Below, piece after piece: positions 9,254 through 18,238 of a stretch of DNA of 64,000 nucleotides. Where the stretch lies: NCBI RefSeq assembly GCF_006517435.1, contig NZ_VHQG01000002.1, positions 636,727 through 700,726 of the forward strand. Direction: 5' to 3'. Each line of letters starts with the position of its first letter. Position 1 is the first letter of the stretch. The translations under genes were made by a program, and so were the position numbers. The notes below the pieces were generated by a model. The model saw only the letters and a list, made by a program, of their open reading frames with translations. It was not told the DNA's origin and did not search any database. The DNA is from Schumannella soli. Lineage in GTDB: Bacteria > Actinomycetota > Actinomycetes > Actinomycetales > Microbacteriaceae.

Positions 9254-10306
9254 CTACCGCGCGTCGATGAGCGCCCGCAGGGCCTCGAGCTGCTGGATGC
9301 GTCCGCCCAGGTCGGGGGCAATCGGCTGCGCGGTCAGGGTGGTCACGCCCGAGTCGACCAGGGCGTCGAGGCGCTCGCGCACGTGCGACTCGGTGCCGAT
9401 CAGCGAGGTGCCGAGCAGCAGCTCCTCGGGCACCGCCTCGGCGGCGGCCTTCTTCTCGCCGGCCAGGTAGAGCTCCTGGATGCGCTCGGCTTCGTCGACG
9501 AAGCCGTAGCGGCGGGCGAGGTCGTTGTAGAAGTTCGCGCCCTTCGCGCCCATGCCGCCGACGTAGAGCGCGACGCGGTCGCGGTAGATCTCGAGCGCCT
9601 GGTCGGTGTCGTCGGCGATGAGCACCGGCGCCTGCGCCTGCACATCCAGCTCGCCGAGTTCGTCGGGCCGTCGTGCGAATCCGGCGTCGAGCGCGTCACC
9701 CCAGGCGAGGTGAGCTCGCCCGGGGAAGTAGAAGAGCGGGATCCAGCTCTCGGCGATCTCCGCCGCCTGCGCGACGGCCTTCGGCGTGAGCGCGGCGATC
9801 GCGATCGGGATGCGCGCCCGGCGGGGGTGGTTGATGAGCTTGAGCGGCTTGCCGAGTCCGGTGCCCTGGTCGGCGGGCAGCGGGATGGGGTGGTTCGGGC
9901 TGTCGGAGACGACGGGCTCGCGACGCCACAGCGCACGGCACACGTCGACGGTCTCGCGCAGCCGGGCGAGAGGGCGGTGGAAGGGAACGCCGTGGAAGCC
10001 CTCGATGACCTGCGGTCCCGACGATCCGAGCCCCAGCTCGAAGCGGCCGCCGCTCACGTCGTCGAGGCCGGCGGCGGTCATCCCGATCATCGTGGGCGTG
10101 CGCGAGAACAGCGGCATGATGCCCGAGGCCAGGGTGACCCGGCTCGTGACGGCGGCGAGGTACCCGAGGCGGCTGACCGCGTCGAAGCTGTAGGCCTCGG
10201 CGGCGGCGACGACATCCACCCCGACCCTCTCGGCCTCCACCACCTCGGCGGCGATGTCGCGGAAGTCGTCGGAGTAGTCGGCCACGATGCCGAGACGCAG
10301 AGTCAT
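9254..10306 (-). CDS. LLM-class, probably F420-dependent oxidoreductase
   Basis: A 350-residue luciferase-like monooxygenase-fold TIM barrel. The N-terminal LGIVADYSDDFRDIAAEVVEAERVGVD, the ASGIMPLFSRTP segment and GGRFELGLGSSGPQVIEGFHG are typical of the actinobacterial LLM F420 enzymes. It would use reduced F420 (or FMN) to transfer hydride to an unknown substrate. TAGCGT at 10313-10318 ends 6 bases before the ATG. It is divergent from the MFS gene at 10414. Confidence 0.85.
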   Translation of the reverse strand: MTLRLGIVADYSDDFRDIAAEVVEAERVGVDVVAAAEAYSFDAVSRLGYLAAVTSRVTLASGIMPLFSRTPTMIGMTAAGLDDVSGGRFELGLGSSGPQVIEGFHGVPFHRPLARLRETVDVCRALWRREPVVSDSPNHPIPLPADQGTGLGKPLKLINHPRRARIPIAIAALTPKAVAQAAEIAESWIPLFYFPGRAHLAWGDALDAGFARRPDELGELDVQAQAPVLIADDTDQALEIYRDRVALYVGGMGAKGANFYNDLARRYGFVDEAERIQELYLAGEKKAAAEAVPEELLLGTSLIGTESHVRERLDALVDSGVTTLTAQPIAPDLGGRIQQLEALRALIDAR

Positions 10307-10413
10307 GGGGCCACGCTACGACAGAGCCCCCGGTCGAGCCGAGCTTCGGGCGGGCTGTGTGTGCGACCGCACAAGCCGGTGCCCGCTGCGGCCCCGGTTC
10401 TAGGCTGGATGCG

Positions 10414-12000
10414 ATGAGCGAGCCCGACGCGATCTCCCGCCCCGACAGCCCGCCCGCATCCCCGTGGCGCGCCTTCGCGGTCTGCGTCTCGGTCGCGGCG
10501 CTGACGATCCTCGACCTCTCGAAGGTGAACGTCGGCCTGCCGTCGATCGAGAAGGCGCTCGACGCCGGGCCGACCTCGCTGCAGCTCATCGTCGCCGGCT
10601 ACGCGCTCGCCTTCGGCCTCGTGCTCGTGCCGTCGGGCCGCCTCGGCGACCTGAAGTCGCGGCGCACGATGTTCCTCGTCGGTCTCACGCTGTTCGCGCT
10701 CGCGAGCCTCGCCTGCGCGCTCGTGCCGTCGATCGAGCTGCTCGTGGTGGCGCGCATCATCCAGGGCATCGCCGCCGGCATCCAGATGCCGCAGGTGCTC
10801 GGGCTCGTGCAGCAGCTGTTCGTCGGCCCGGATCGCGGGCGCGCCTTCGGTCTCTTCGGCGCGATCATCGGGCTCTCGACCGCGCTCGGGCCGACCCTCG
10901 GCGGGCTGCTGATCCTGATCGGCGGCGACGAGAACGGGTGGCGGCTGCTGTTCTGGATGAACGTGCCTCTCGCCGTGATCCTCTTCGTGCTCGCCTGGCG
11001 GCTGCTGCCGCGTCGTCAGCGCAGCGCCTCGTCCGCGTCGTCGACGCTCGACCCGGTCGGCATCCTGCTGCTCGGCGTCAGCGTGCTCGCGCTGATGCTG
11101 CCGTTCGTGCTCACGACGGGCAAGGACGACCCGCCCGCGCGCTGGCTCATCCTCATCGTGTTCGCGCTCGCCTTCGCGGCCTTCGTTCTGTGGGAGCGGC
11201 GCTACCGCGCCCGGGGCAAGACGCCGGTGATCGACTTCGGACTGTTCCGTCGCGCGAGCTTCCGCAACGGCACCCTCATCGCCGCGGCCTACTTCGCGGC
11301 CATGCCGGCGACCTTCCTGACCGTCACGCTGTTCCTGCAGCAGGGCCTGGAGCTGAAGCCCGTCTTCGCGGGCATGATCACGATCCCCTTCGCGATCGCC
11401 TCGGCGTTCAGCGCCTGGATCAGCGGTCGTCTCGTCGGCCGCATCGGGCGTCCGCTCGTGCTCGGTGGGCTCGTGATCGTGGTGATCGGGTTCGTCGGCC
11501 AGATCACGCTCGCGGTGCTGCTGCCGCCCGAGCTCGCGCCGTTCGGGATGGCCGCCGCGCTGTTCGTGGCGGGCATCGGCGGCGGTGCGGTCATCTCGCC
11601 GAATCAGACGCTCACGCTCGCCGAGGTGCCGGTGGCCGAGGGCGGCGTCGCCGGGTCGATCGGCCAGCTCGGACAGCGTGTCGGCACCGCGATCGGGCTC
11701 GCGACCGGCACGGCCGTGTTCTACGCGATCATCGCGGGCGAGAGCGGGGCCCGCATCGAGGTGTACCACGACGCCTACCGCTCGGTGGGCTTCGTGACGG
11801 TCGGCTTCGTCGTGCTGGCGCTGATCTTCGCGATCGCCGACCAGGTCTCGCGCGCGCGATCCCGGGTCCGGGATGCCGCCGAGATCGACGGCGATGGCGA
11901 CGTTCAGCGCGCCGACAGCGCGAGCACAGGATCGACGCGGGAGGATTCTCGTGCCGGAGCCGCGACGACGTCGCCGCTGCGCGAACCAGGGGAGGAGTGA
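10414..12000 (+). CDS. MFS transporter, DHA2/EmrB-QacA type
   Basis: A 528-residue drug:proton antiporter of the 14-helix family. The N-terminal half shows LDLSKVNVGLPSIEKAL after helix 1 and the motif-A loop GRLGDLKSRRTMFL; IGGAVIS and SIGQLGQRVGTAIG occur in later helices. The last 45 residues are a hydrophilic tail. ATG 10414 is preferred over the upstream frame because TAGGCT at 10401-10406 ends 7 bases before it. The sulfurtransferase gene starts 2 bases after its stop, so the two are co-transcribed. Confidence 0.88.
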   Translation: MSEPDAISRPDSPPASPWRAFAVCVSVAALTILDLSKVNVGLPSIEKALDAGPTSLQLIVAGYALAFGLVLVPSGRLGDLKSRRTMFLVGLTLFALASLACALVPSIELLVVARIIQGIAAGIQMPQVLGLVQQLFVGPDRGRAFGLFGAIIGLSTALGPTLGGLLILIGGDENGWRLLFWMNVPLAVILFVLAWRLLPRRQRSASSASSTLDPVGILLLGVSVLALMLPFVLTTGKDDPPARWLILIVFALAFAAFVLWERRYRARGKTPVIDFGLFRRASFRNGTLIAAAYFAAMPATFLTVTLFLQQGLELKPVFAGMITIPFAIASAFSAWISGRLVGRIGRPLVLGGLVIVVIGFVGQITLAVLLPPELAPFGMAAALFVAGIGGGAVISPNQTLTLAEVPVAEGGVAGSIGQLGQRVGTAIGLATGTAVFYAIIAGESGARIEVYHDAYRSVGFVTVGFVVLALIFAIADQVSRARSRVRDAAEIDGDGDVQRADSASTGSTREDSRAGAATTSPLREPGEE

Positions 12001-12002
12001 CG

Positions 12003-12842
12003 ATGGCGTCACCGCTGATCGAGGCCGAGGAACTGCTCGAGAGGCTGCGCTCCGGGCGCGCCCCGGTGATCGTGGATGCGCGCTGGCAGCTCGGCGCCCA
12101 CGACGGGCACGAGCGCTACCTGGGCGGGCACATCCCCGGAGCCCTCTTCGTCGACCTGGAGACCGACCTCGCCGACCCGCCGTCGCCTGAGCGCGGCCGG
12201 CACCCGCTGCCCACGCGCGAGCGCTTCCAGGCGCTGCTGCGCCGGCTCGGCGTCGACGCCGGCGACGACATCGTGGTCTACGACCAGGCGCACGGCGTCT
12301 CGGCGGCGCGGATGTGGTGGATGCTGCGCAACGCCGGCATCCCCACCGCGCGTGTGCTCGATGGCGGGCTGCGCGCGTGGGGCGAGGCGGGCGGTCGGCT
12401 CGAGGGTGGCGAGGGCACGCTGCCGGACGACGGCACGATCGAGATCGGCTGGGATCGCATGCCCCAGCTGACGATCGACGAGGCCGCGGCGTTCCCCGAG
12501 CGCGGCGTGCTGCTCGATGCGCGCGCCCCCGAGCGCTTCCGCGGCGAGCAGGAGCCGGTCGATCCGCGCGCCGGTCACATCCCGGGCGCGCTGTCGTCGC
12601 CGACCGCCGGCAACCTCGACGAGAACGCCCGCTTCCTCGGCTCCGACCGTCTCGTGGCGCGCTTCGACGCGATCGGCGCGACCGAGGATGCGGAGATCGG
12701 CGTCTACTGCGGATCCGGTGTCACGGCCGCGCACGTGGTGCTCGCGCTCGAGCTCGCCGGGCGTCGAGGGGCGCTGTTCCCCGGGTCGTGGTCGCAGTGG
12801 TCGAACGACCCGGAGCGTCCGGTCGCGACCGGCGCGGCCTGA
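12003..12842 (+). CDS. Thiosulfate/3-mercaptopyruvate sulfurtransferase (rhodanese)
   Basis: A 279-residue tandem rhodanese. The N-terminal inactive domain has VIVDARWQLG and GHIPGALFVDLETDL; the C-terminal domain has LLDARAPERFRGEQEP, GHIPGALSSP and the catalytic loop CGSGVTA, whose Cys accepts the sulfane sulfur. The CGSGVTA loop fits the SseA/mercaptopyruvate group. A GGAGG ribosome binding site overlaps the end of the preceding MFS gene. A role in cyanide or thiosulfate detoxification or sulfur trafficking is inferred from family. Confidence 0.9.
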   Translation: MASPLIEAEELLERLRSGRAPVIVDARWQLGAHDGHERYLGGHIPGALFVDLETDLADPPSPERGRHPLPTRERFQALLRRLGVDAGDDIVVYDQAHGVSAARMWWMLRNAGIPTARVLDGGLRAWGEAGGRLEGGEGTLPDDGTIEIGWDRMPQLTIDEAAAFPERGVLLDARAPERFRGEQEPVDPRAGHIPGALSSPTAGNLDENARFLGSDRLVARFDAIGATEDAEIGVYCGSGVTAAHVVLALELAGRRGALFPGSWSQWSNDPERPVATGAA

Positions 12843-12866
12843 GCCGGGAGGCCGACGCGGCGGTCG

Positions 12867-13550
12867 TCAGCTCGCGCTGAGCCGCACATCCACCTGGGCG
12901 ACGATGCGGATGCGCTCGGGCACCAGATCGAAGCCGGCGGCGCCCCCTGCGCTGTCGGCCACGGCCCGCGCCATCCGCGGCACCGCCCCGCCGGGGAACA
13001 CGCCCCCGGCCCCGGTCGCGCCGCCGGCGGCGAGCATCCCGGCGTCGGCGATCGCGACGGGGACGACCGTGCTGAGCCCGGCGGCGCGGGCGTAGATCTC
13101 GCCCTTGGCGACGGCGGCTCGCACGGCGGCCGTCTGCGCCTCGGCGAGGGCGGCGCGCCGCGTCTCGCCGGAGAGGTCCCAGCTGATGCCGGAGATCTGC
13201 ACGCCCTCCACGTCGGCGAGCGCGTTCACGACGGAGGTCAGAGCGTCGCGGTCGCGGAACCGGGCCTGCACGCCGACGTTCGCGGCATGCACGAGCGGCA
13301 GCTGCTTGCCCTGGTTGTTCCAGGGGCGCTGCGCGCTCACGTTCACGCGATCCGCCGACCAGCGCGTCACCGCCCCCGAAGCGTGCAGCGGCTCGATCGT
13401 CGCCGCCACGCGATCGGCCAGCTCGGTCGCGCGGCGCAGGACCTCGTCGCGGCGCGGACCGTCGAAGGAGATCGCGATCTCGAGCGTGGCCCGCTCCGCC
13501 TCGAACCAGGTCTCGTGCTCGCCCTGCACCGTGATCGTGACGTCGCTCAT
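12867..13550 (-). CDS. SIMPL domain-containing protein
   Basis: A 227-residue protein with the SIMPL/DUF541 fold: the N-terminal ITVQGEHETWFEAERATLEIAISFDG, the middle VVNALADVEGVQISGISWDL and TAAVRAAVAKGEIYARAAGL are characteristic. No signal peptide is visible, unlike many periplasmic members, so it appears cytoplasmic. The molecular function of the family is unclear. The gene sits upstream of and divergent from ssrA, with a 157-base gap that holds the ssrA promoter. Confidence 0.85.
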   Translation of the reverse strand: MSDVTITVQGEHETWFEAERATLEIAISFDGPRRDEVLRRATELADRVAATIEPLHASGAVTRWSADRVNVSAQRPWNNQGKQLPLVHAANVGVQARFRDRDALTSVVNALADVEGVQISGISWDLSGETRRAALAEAQTAAVRAAVAKGEIYARAAGLSTVVPVAIADAGMLAAGGATGAGGVFPGGAVPRMARAVADSAGGAAGFDLVPERIRIVAQVDVRLSAS

Positions 13551-13595
13551 GGGGTCATCCTCGCACCGACCGTGCGGATGTCCGCAGTGTGCGCT

Positions 13596-13601
13596 TAGAC
13601 T
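13596..13601 (+). promoter_or_regulatory. Possible -10 box for pre-tmRNA transcription
   Basis: TAGACT at 13596-13601 is the only good -10-like hexamer in the gap before ssrA and lies about 107 bases upstream of the mature 5' end, which would imply a processed precursor. Closer to the mature end I see no clear box. Inference from pattern. Confidence 0.35.
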
Positions 13602-13707
13602 GGGAGGCCGCTCGGTTCCCGGGCGGACTTGGCAACTCCACAGCGCGCGACATGGCCCGCAGCATCCGCTCTCTCGATCGCTCGAGACGGCGGTGGTTGT
13701 GCGGCAC

Positions 13708-14077
13708 GGGGATGATCGGTTTCGACATTGCCTGTGACCCTGCGAGAAGCGGGCCGAGGATGCGGGGTTATCTCGTTAACGCTCTCCGCAACCTATAGGT
13801 GCCAATTCCAAGCGCACCGACTTCGCCCTCGCTGCCTAAGCAGGGTTGAAAGTCCGTCAGACCGGGTTCGCCTTCGCCCCGGACCCTGGCGTCAGCTAGA
13901 GGGCTTGCTGCGGTGTCGTGTCTCAGGGCACCGCGGGACTTGCACTGAGACTGGGCCCGTCGATCTAGGCGTTCGTGACAAAGATCGGGGCCGAGCAGAA
14001 CGCTTCCACGGACTACGCCCGTAGAAGGCGCAGCCTTGCAGCAGTGGACGGGGGTTCGATTCCCCCCATCTCCACCA
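13708..14077 (+). ncRNA. ssrA: Transfer-messenger RNA (tmRNA)
   Basis: The mature RNA runs from GGGGAUGAUCGGUUUCGAC (13708) to a T-arm GGGGGUUCGAUUCCCCC and a 3' end CAUCUCCACCA that closes the acceptor stem with the first seven bases (one G-U pair) and encodes ACCA; total 370 nt, normal for a one-piece tmRNA. With SmpB it rescues stalled ribosomes and tags the nascent protein. Pseudoknot-rich segments lie on both sides of the tag frame. The partner gene smpB is at 8742. Confidence 0.97.
13801..13839 (+). other. tmRNA proteolysis-tag reading frame
   Basis: The resume codon GCC at 13801 starts ANSKRTDFALAA followed by TAA at 13837-13839. The hydrophobic C-terminus ALAA is the degron recognised by ClpXP-type proteases in actinobacteria. 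The preceding bases CCTATAGGT fit the usual purine-containing determinant just 5' of the resume codon. Confidence 0.95.
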
Positions 14078-14179
14078 CCGGTCGTGTCGCGCGTTGTGGG
14101 GTTCGCCGGCTTCTCCGTGCCGCGGCCGTCTGCGCCGCCGTCGCGCTGTCGCCGTCGCACCCTGACGTCTGGATCTGTC

Positions 14180-15130
14180 GTGACCGAACCCGCCTCCGCC
14201 GTCGACCGTCTGGGGCTCGGCCTCGCAGCGCTCGGCCGCCCCGCGTACATCACCGTGCACCGTGACGCGGATCTCGGCGACCCGGAGCACCGCACGGTCG
14301 AGTGGATGCGCGCACACGCTCACGACCTGCTCGACGCCGCCTGGGACGCCGGTGTCCGCTATTTCGACGCCGCGCGCTCGTACGGCCGGGCCGAGGAGTT
14401 CCTGGGTGCGTGGCTGACCGCGCATCCGGGTCGGCGCGAGGAGCTGACGATCGGGTCGAAGTGGGGCTACGCCTACGTCGGCGACTGGCGGATGGATGCG
14501 GCGGTGCACGAGCGCAAGGAGCACAGCCTCGCGCAGTTCGAGCGGCAGTGGCCCGAGACCCTCGAAGCGCTCGGCGACGCGCCGGACGTGTACCTGATCC
14601 ACTCGCTGACGCCCGACAGCCCCGCGCTCGACGACGCCCCGCTGCTGGACCGGCTGCGCGAGCTCGCCGACGAGGGCGTGCTGATCGGCTTCTCGACGAG
14701 CGGCGCCGAGCAGGGCGCCGTGATCGATCGCGCGCTCGCCCTGCCCGATTCGCCGTTCAGCGCCGTGCAGTCGACGTGGAACCTGCTGGAGCCCTCGGCC
14801 GGCCCGGCGCTGTCGCGGGCTCACGACGCGGGGTGGCTCGTCGTCGTGAAGGAATCGCTCGCGAACGGGCGCCTCGCCCCGGGCGCGGCGCCGGCGACTC
14901 TCGTAAACGCGGCCGACGCGGCCGGTCTCTCGGCCGACGGGGTCGCTCTCGGGGCGGTGCTCGGCGAGAGCTGGGCCGACATCGTGCTGCTCGGTGCCGT
15001 GACCCGCGAGCAGCTCGCTCAGAACGTGCGCGCGACGCCGCTGGATCCGGCGACGATCTCGTTCGGCACCGACCTCACGCAGGCTCCCGCCGACTACTGG
15101 GCCGCACGCTCGGCGCTCAGCTGGGGCTGA
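14180..15130 (+). CDS. Aldo/keto reductase
   Basis: A 316-residue NADPH-dependent TIM-barrel reductase. The catalytic Asp and Tyr are in WDAGVRYFDAARSYGRAEEFLG, the Lys in LTIGSKWGYAYVG, and the His is in DVYLIHSLTP. It belongs to the AKR group close to plant-type/L-galactose dehydrogenase-like enzymes; the substrate is unknown. The start is uncertain: GTG 14180 gives the normal N-terminus, and no convincing Shine-Dalgarno is seen. The gene begins 102 bases after the tmRNA end. Confidence 0.85.
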   Translation: MTEPASAVDRLGLGLAALGRPAYITVHRDADLGDPEHRTVEWMRAHAHDLLDAAWDAGVRYFDAARSYGRAEEFLGAWLTAHPGRREELTIGSKWGYAYVGDWRMDAAVHERKEHSLAQFERQWPETLEALGDAPDVYLIHSLTPDSPALDDAPLLDRLRELADEGVLIGFSTSGAEQGAVIDRALALPDSPFSAVQSTWNLLEPSAGPALSRAHDAGWLVVVKESLANGRLAPGAAPATLVNAADAAGLSADGVALGAVLGESWADIVLLGAVTREQLAQNVRATPLDPATISFGTDLTQAPADYWAARSALSWG

Positions 15131-15179
15131 GCGCCTGCCCGGTCGGCGTCGCCGACCGCAGTTCGTCGCGCCGCCGGGC

Positions 15180-16217
15180 TCAGGCGGACGCCGCCGCGCG
15201 CGCCGCCACCAGGTCGGGGTGGTGAACCTCGGCGACGTTCGGGTGGGCGCGGAGGCGGTAGCGCAGCACGTTCTCGCCGTAGACCTCGAGGATCTTCGAG
15301 TTCTCGGGGTCGGCGGTCACGCCGCGCACCTCGGCGGCGAGCTCGGGCGGCAGCGTGAGCTGCGGCATACGCGCGTCGAGGGCGGGATTGAAGAAGAACG
15401 GAACCGAGATACGGTCGGTGCCCTCGGCGGGGGAGAACACCCGGTGCAGCGTCGCGCGCAGGTAGCCCTCGCTCGCGAGCTCGAACATCTCGCCGATGTT
15501 CACGACGAAGGCGCCGGGCAGAGCCGGGGCGTCGATCCACTCGCCCTCGTGCTCGACCTGCAGGCCCTCCTTGCCCGGCTCGACCAGCAGCAGGGTCAGC
15601 ACGCCGCCGTCGCGGTGCTCGCCGACGCCCTGGCCCTCGCGTCCGGCGGGGCTGCCGGGGTAGCGCACGATCTTCAGCAGCGGGTAGGCGTCATCGGCGC
15701 CGAAGGCCGCGTCGAAGGAGTCCTCGGGGGCTCCGAGAGCGACGGCCCAGGTGCGCAGCAGGCGACGCGACAGGTCGCTCAGCTCGGCGATCCAGCGCTC
15801 GATGACCGGTCGCAGCTCGGGCAGGGCGGTCGGCCACAGGTTCGGGCCCTGCAGGCGCCAGAAGTCCTCGTCGCCCTCGGCGACGGGGCGCTCGGCGCCG
15901 ATGTCGGTCTGCTCGCGCCAGTCGACACGGCCGACCGTCAGCTCCTTGCCGACGCGGGTGTAGCCGCGGAACTGCGCGCTGTGGATGTTCTCGATCTCGA
16001 GCTTGGCCTCGTCGGGCAACTCGAAGAAGCGACGCGACAGGGCGAGCACGTCGTCGATGAGCTGCTGCTCGATGCCGTGGCCGACGAGATAGAAGAATCC
16101 GACGTCGCGCGTCACCTGGCGCAGTTCGGCGCGGAAGGCGTCGGCCTGCTCCGCTCCGGCGTCGAGGCGGGACAGGTCGAGGATGGGGAGCGATTCGAGC
16201 ACGTACTCATAATGCAC
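15180..16217 (-). CDS. Isopenicillin N synthase family Fe(II)/2-oxoglutarate-type dioxygenase
   Basis: A 345-residue non-haem iron oxygenase with the DIOX_N domain (LPILDLSRLDAG...VGFFYLVGHGI) and a 2OG-Fe(II) jelly-roll. The facial triad is HRD in GEHRDGGVLTLL and the distal His in ATLHRVFSP; the RIS tripeptide that binds 2-oxoglutarate follows it. The substrate is unknown; relatives act on gibberellin, flavonoid or nucleobase substrates. The start GTG 16217 is chosen because a TATAGG box lies about 10 bases upstream of it; a second GTG at 16202 is possible. It lies downstream of hisN on the same strand. Confidence 0.85.
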   Translation of the reverse strand: MHYEYVLESLPILDLSRLDAGAEQADAFRAELRQVTRDVGFFYLVGHGIEQQLIDDVLALSRRFFELPDEAKLEIENIHSAQFRGYTRVGKELTVGRVDWREQTDIGAERPVAEGDEDFWRLQGPNLWPTALPELRPVIERWIAELSDLSRRLLRTWAVALGAPEDSFDAAFGADDAYPLLKIVRYPGSPAGREGQGVGEHRDGGVLTLLLVEPGKEGLQVEHEGEWIDAPALPGAFVVNIGEMFELASEGYLRATLHRVFSPAEGTDRISVPFFFNPALDARMPQLTLPPELAAEVRGVTADPENSKILEVYGENVLRYRLRAHPNVAEVHHPDLVAARAAASA

Positions 16218-16316
16218 GGTTCTGGCACCTATAGGCGACCGTGTTACCTGGCGACGCGCCGACGACTCGCCTCGTCCGATCGGTCGACCCGGCATCCGGA
16301 CCGCCGCCCGGCCCCG

Positions 16317-17105
16317 TCAGCGCGCCGTGATCGCGAGCACCGCGTCGTGGATGCGGCCGTTCGTCGCCAGCGCGCTGCCGGCGCTCAGCGTGTCCTCGCC
16401 GTCGAGCGACGTGAAGCGACCGCCCGCCTCGCGCACGATCGGCGCGATCGGGGCGAGGTCCCAGGGCTTGAGGTCGTACTCGCCGGCCATGTCGACGGCG
16501 CCCTCGGCGACGAGCATGTACGACCAGATGTCGCCGATCGCGCGACTGCGCCAGACCGCGCGATTGAGCGCCGTGAGCTGCTCGAGGCGGCCCTCGGCAT
16601 CCCACCCCTGGAAGGAGTTGTAGCTGATGTTGGACTCGCCGAGCGTCGCGACGTCGCTGACCCGGATGCGCCGCGGCGCCTCGTCCTGCTGCTGCACGAA
16701 GGCGCCGTGACCGGTCGCGCCCCACCAGCGGCGACCGAGGGCGGGAGAGCTCACCACGCCGACCTGGGGCACCCCGTCGACCACGAGCGCGATCAGGGTT
16801 CCCCAGATCGGCACGCCGCGCAGGAAGTTCGCGGTGCCGTCGATCGGGTCGATGACCCAGACGCGGCCGTCGCCGAGTTCGCCGCCGAACTCCTCGCCGA
16901 AGATCGCGTCGCCCGGACGCACGGCCTCGAGCTGCTCGCGGATGACCTTCTCGACGCGGGTGTCGGCGTCGGTGACGTGCGTGCGGTCGGCTTTCAGGGT
17001 GACGTCGAGGTCGGCGGCGCGATAGCGGGCGAGCGAGACGAGGTCGGCTTCGGCGGCGAGCGAGAGCGCGACGGCGAGGTCGTCGGCGAGGCTGTAGTCG
17101 GTCAT
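16317..17105 (-). CDS. hisN: Histidinol-phosphatase, inositol monophosphatase fold
   Basis: A 262-residue member of the inositol monophosphatase superfamily. Metal ligands are visible in GEEFG (70-74), DPIDGT (86-91) and WDLAP (214-218). Actinobacterial members in this position, with aroA and rsgA upstream, are annotated and in Corynebacterium were shown to be HisN, removing phosphate from L-histidinol phosphate. TAGCCT at 17112-17117 ends 6 bases before the ATG, so it has a leaderless promoter besides possible read-through from rsgA. Confidence 0.88.
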   Translation of the reverse strand: MTDYSLADDLAVALSLAAEADLVSLARYRAADLDVTLKADRTHVTDADTRVEKVIREQLEAVRPGDAIFGEEFGGELGDGRVWVIDPIDGTANFLRGVPIWGTLIALVVDGVPQVGVVSSPALGRRWWGATGHGAFVQQQDEAPRRIRVSDVATLGESNISYNSFQGWDAEGRLEQLTALNRAVWRSRAIGDIWSYMLVAEGAVDMAGEYDLKPWDLAPIAPIVREAGGRFTSLDGEDTLSAGSALATNGRIHDAVLAITAR

Positions 17106-17142
17106 GCGGTCAGGCTATCGGCGCGGGGTGAACCGCCGGTGC

Positions 17143-18186
17143 TCACTCCGCGCGGGAGACGCCGGGGCGCAGCGTGCCGAGCAGTCGCCGCATCGAGTCG
17201 ACGCGCTCGGGCGTCAGCCGTCCGTCCTCGACCGCATCATCCAGCGCGCAGTCGGGCGCGTCGGCGAGGTGGGTGCAGCCGCGCGGGCACTCCTCAGCCA
17301 CCTCGGCGAGGTCGCTGAAGCCGCGGATGACGTTGTCGGGATCGACGTGACCGAGGCCGAAGGAGCGCACACCGGGCGTGTCGATGATCCAGCCGCCGTC
17401 GGGCAGCCGCAGCGAGACCGTCGACGACGAGGTGTGCCGTCCACGGCCCGTGACCGCGTTGACGACCCCGGTCGCCCGGCCCGCGCCGGGCACGAGCTCG
17501 TTGACGAGCGTCGACTTGCCGACGCCGGAATGCCCGACCGCCACGGTGCCGCGGTCGCGCAGCACCTCGACGAGCTCGGCGATCGGCGCTTCGCCCTTCG
17601 CGCTCGTGAAGACGGGCAGATCGAGTCCGTCGAAGTTCGCCAGGAACGGCGCCGGGTCGGCGAGGTCGGTCTTCGTCACGACCAGCATCGGGCGGATGCC
17701 GGCGTCGTAGGCCGCGACCAGATAGCGGTCGACGAGGCGGGCGCGCGGCTCGGGGTTCGCGGCGGCGACGACGATGAGCAGCTGCTCGGCGTTCGCGACG
17801 ACGACGCGCTCGACGGCGTCCGTGTCGTCGGCGCTGCGCCGCAGCAGCGTGCGGCGGGGGCGGATGCGCACGATGCGCGCCAGTGTGCCCTCGTCGCCGG
17901 AGGTGTCGCCCACGACATCCACCTCGTCGCCCGTGACGATCGCGGCCTTGCGCAGTTCGCGGGCGCGGGTGCAGGTGATCTCACGCTCATGGTCGCCGTC
18001 TTCGTCGACGAGCACGCCGTAGCGTCCGCGGTCGACCGTGATGACGCGACCGATCGCGGCGTCGGCGTGCTCGGGGCGGCGCTTGGTGCGCGGGCGGTTC
18101 GCCTTCGGGTTCGGGCGCGCACGGTAGGCGGAGTCGTCCCAGGCGTCGAGCGCGTCGTCGTCCTCGTCGGGCGGCAGCCAGCTCAT
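17143..18186 (-). CDS. rsgA: Ribosome small subunit-dependent GTPase A
   Basis: A 347-residue circularly permuted GTPase acting late in 30S maturation. The order is an OB-fold (about 45-110), then G4 TKTD (171-174), G1 GHSGVGKS (218-225) and G3 in IIDTPGVRSFG, and a C-terminal zinc site with CPRGCTHLADAPDC. The first 40 residues are a charged extension. It lies 52 bases downstream of aroA and 37 bases upstream of hisN, a conserved actinobacterial arrangement. Confidence 0.95.
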   Translation of the reverse strand: MSWLPPDEDDDALDAWDDSAYRARPNPKANRPRTKRRPEHADAAIGRVITVDRGRYGVLVDEDGDHEREITCTRARELRKAAIVTGDEVDVVGDTSGDEGTLARIVRIRPRRTLLRRSADDTDAVERVVVANAEQLLIVVAAANPEPRARLVDRYLVAAYDAGIRPMLVVTKTDLADPAPFLANFDGLDLPVFTSAKGEAPIAELVEVLRDRGTVAVGHSGVGKSTLVNELVPGAGRATGVVNAVTGRGRHTSSSTVSLRLPDGGWIIDTPGVRSFGLGHVDPDNVIRGFSDLAEVAEECPRGCTHLADAPDCALDDAVEDGRLTPERVDSMRRLLGTLRPGVSRAE

Positions 18187-18238
18187 CCGGCCGCTCCCGC
18201 CGTCGGGGCGCCCGGAGCCGCCGGGATCGTCGCGGCGA

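Noticed and set aside
14040..14077. A separate tRNA gene suggested by GGTTCGATTCCCCCC and CCA
   Set aside because: It is the T-arm and 3' end of tmRNA; there is no anticodon arm.
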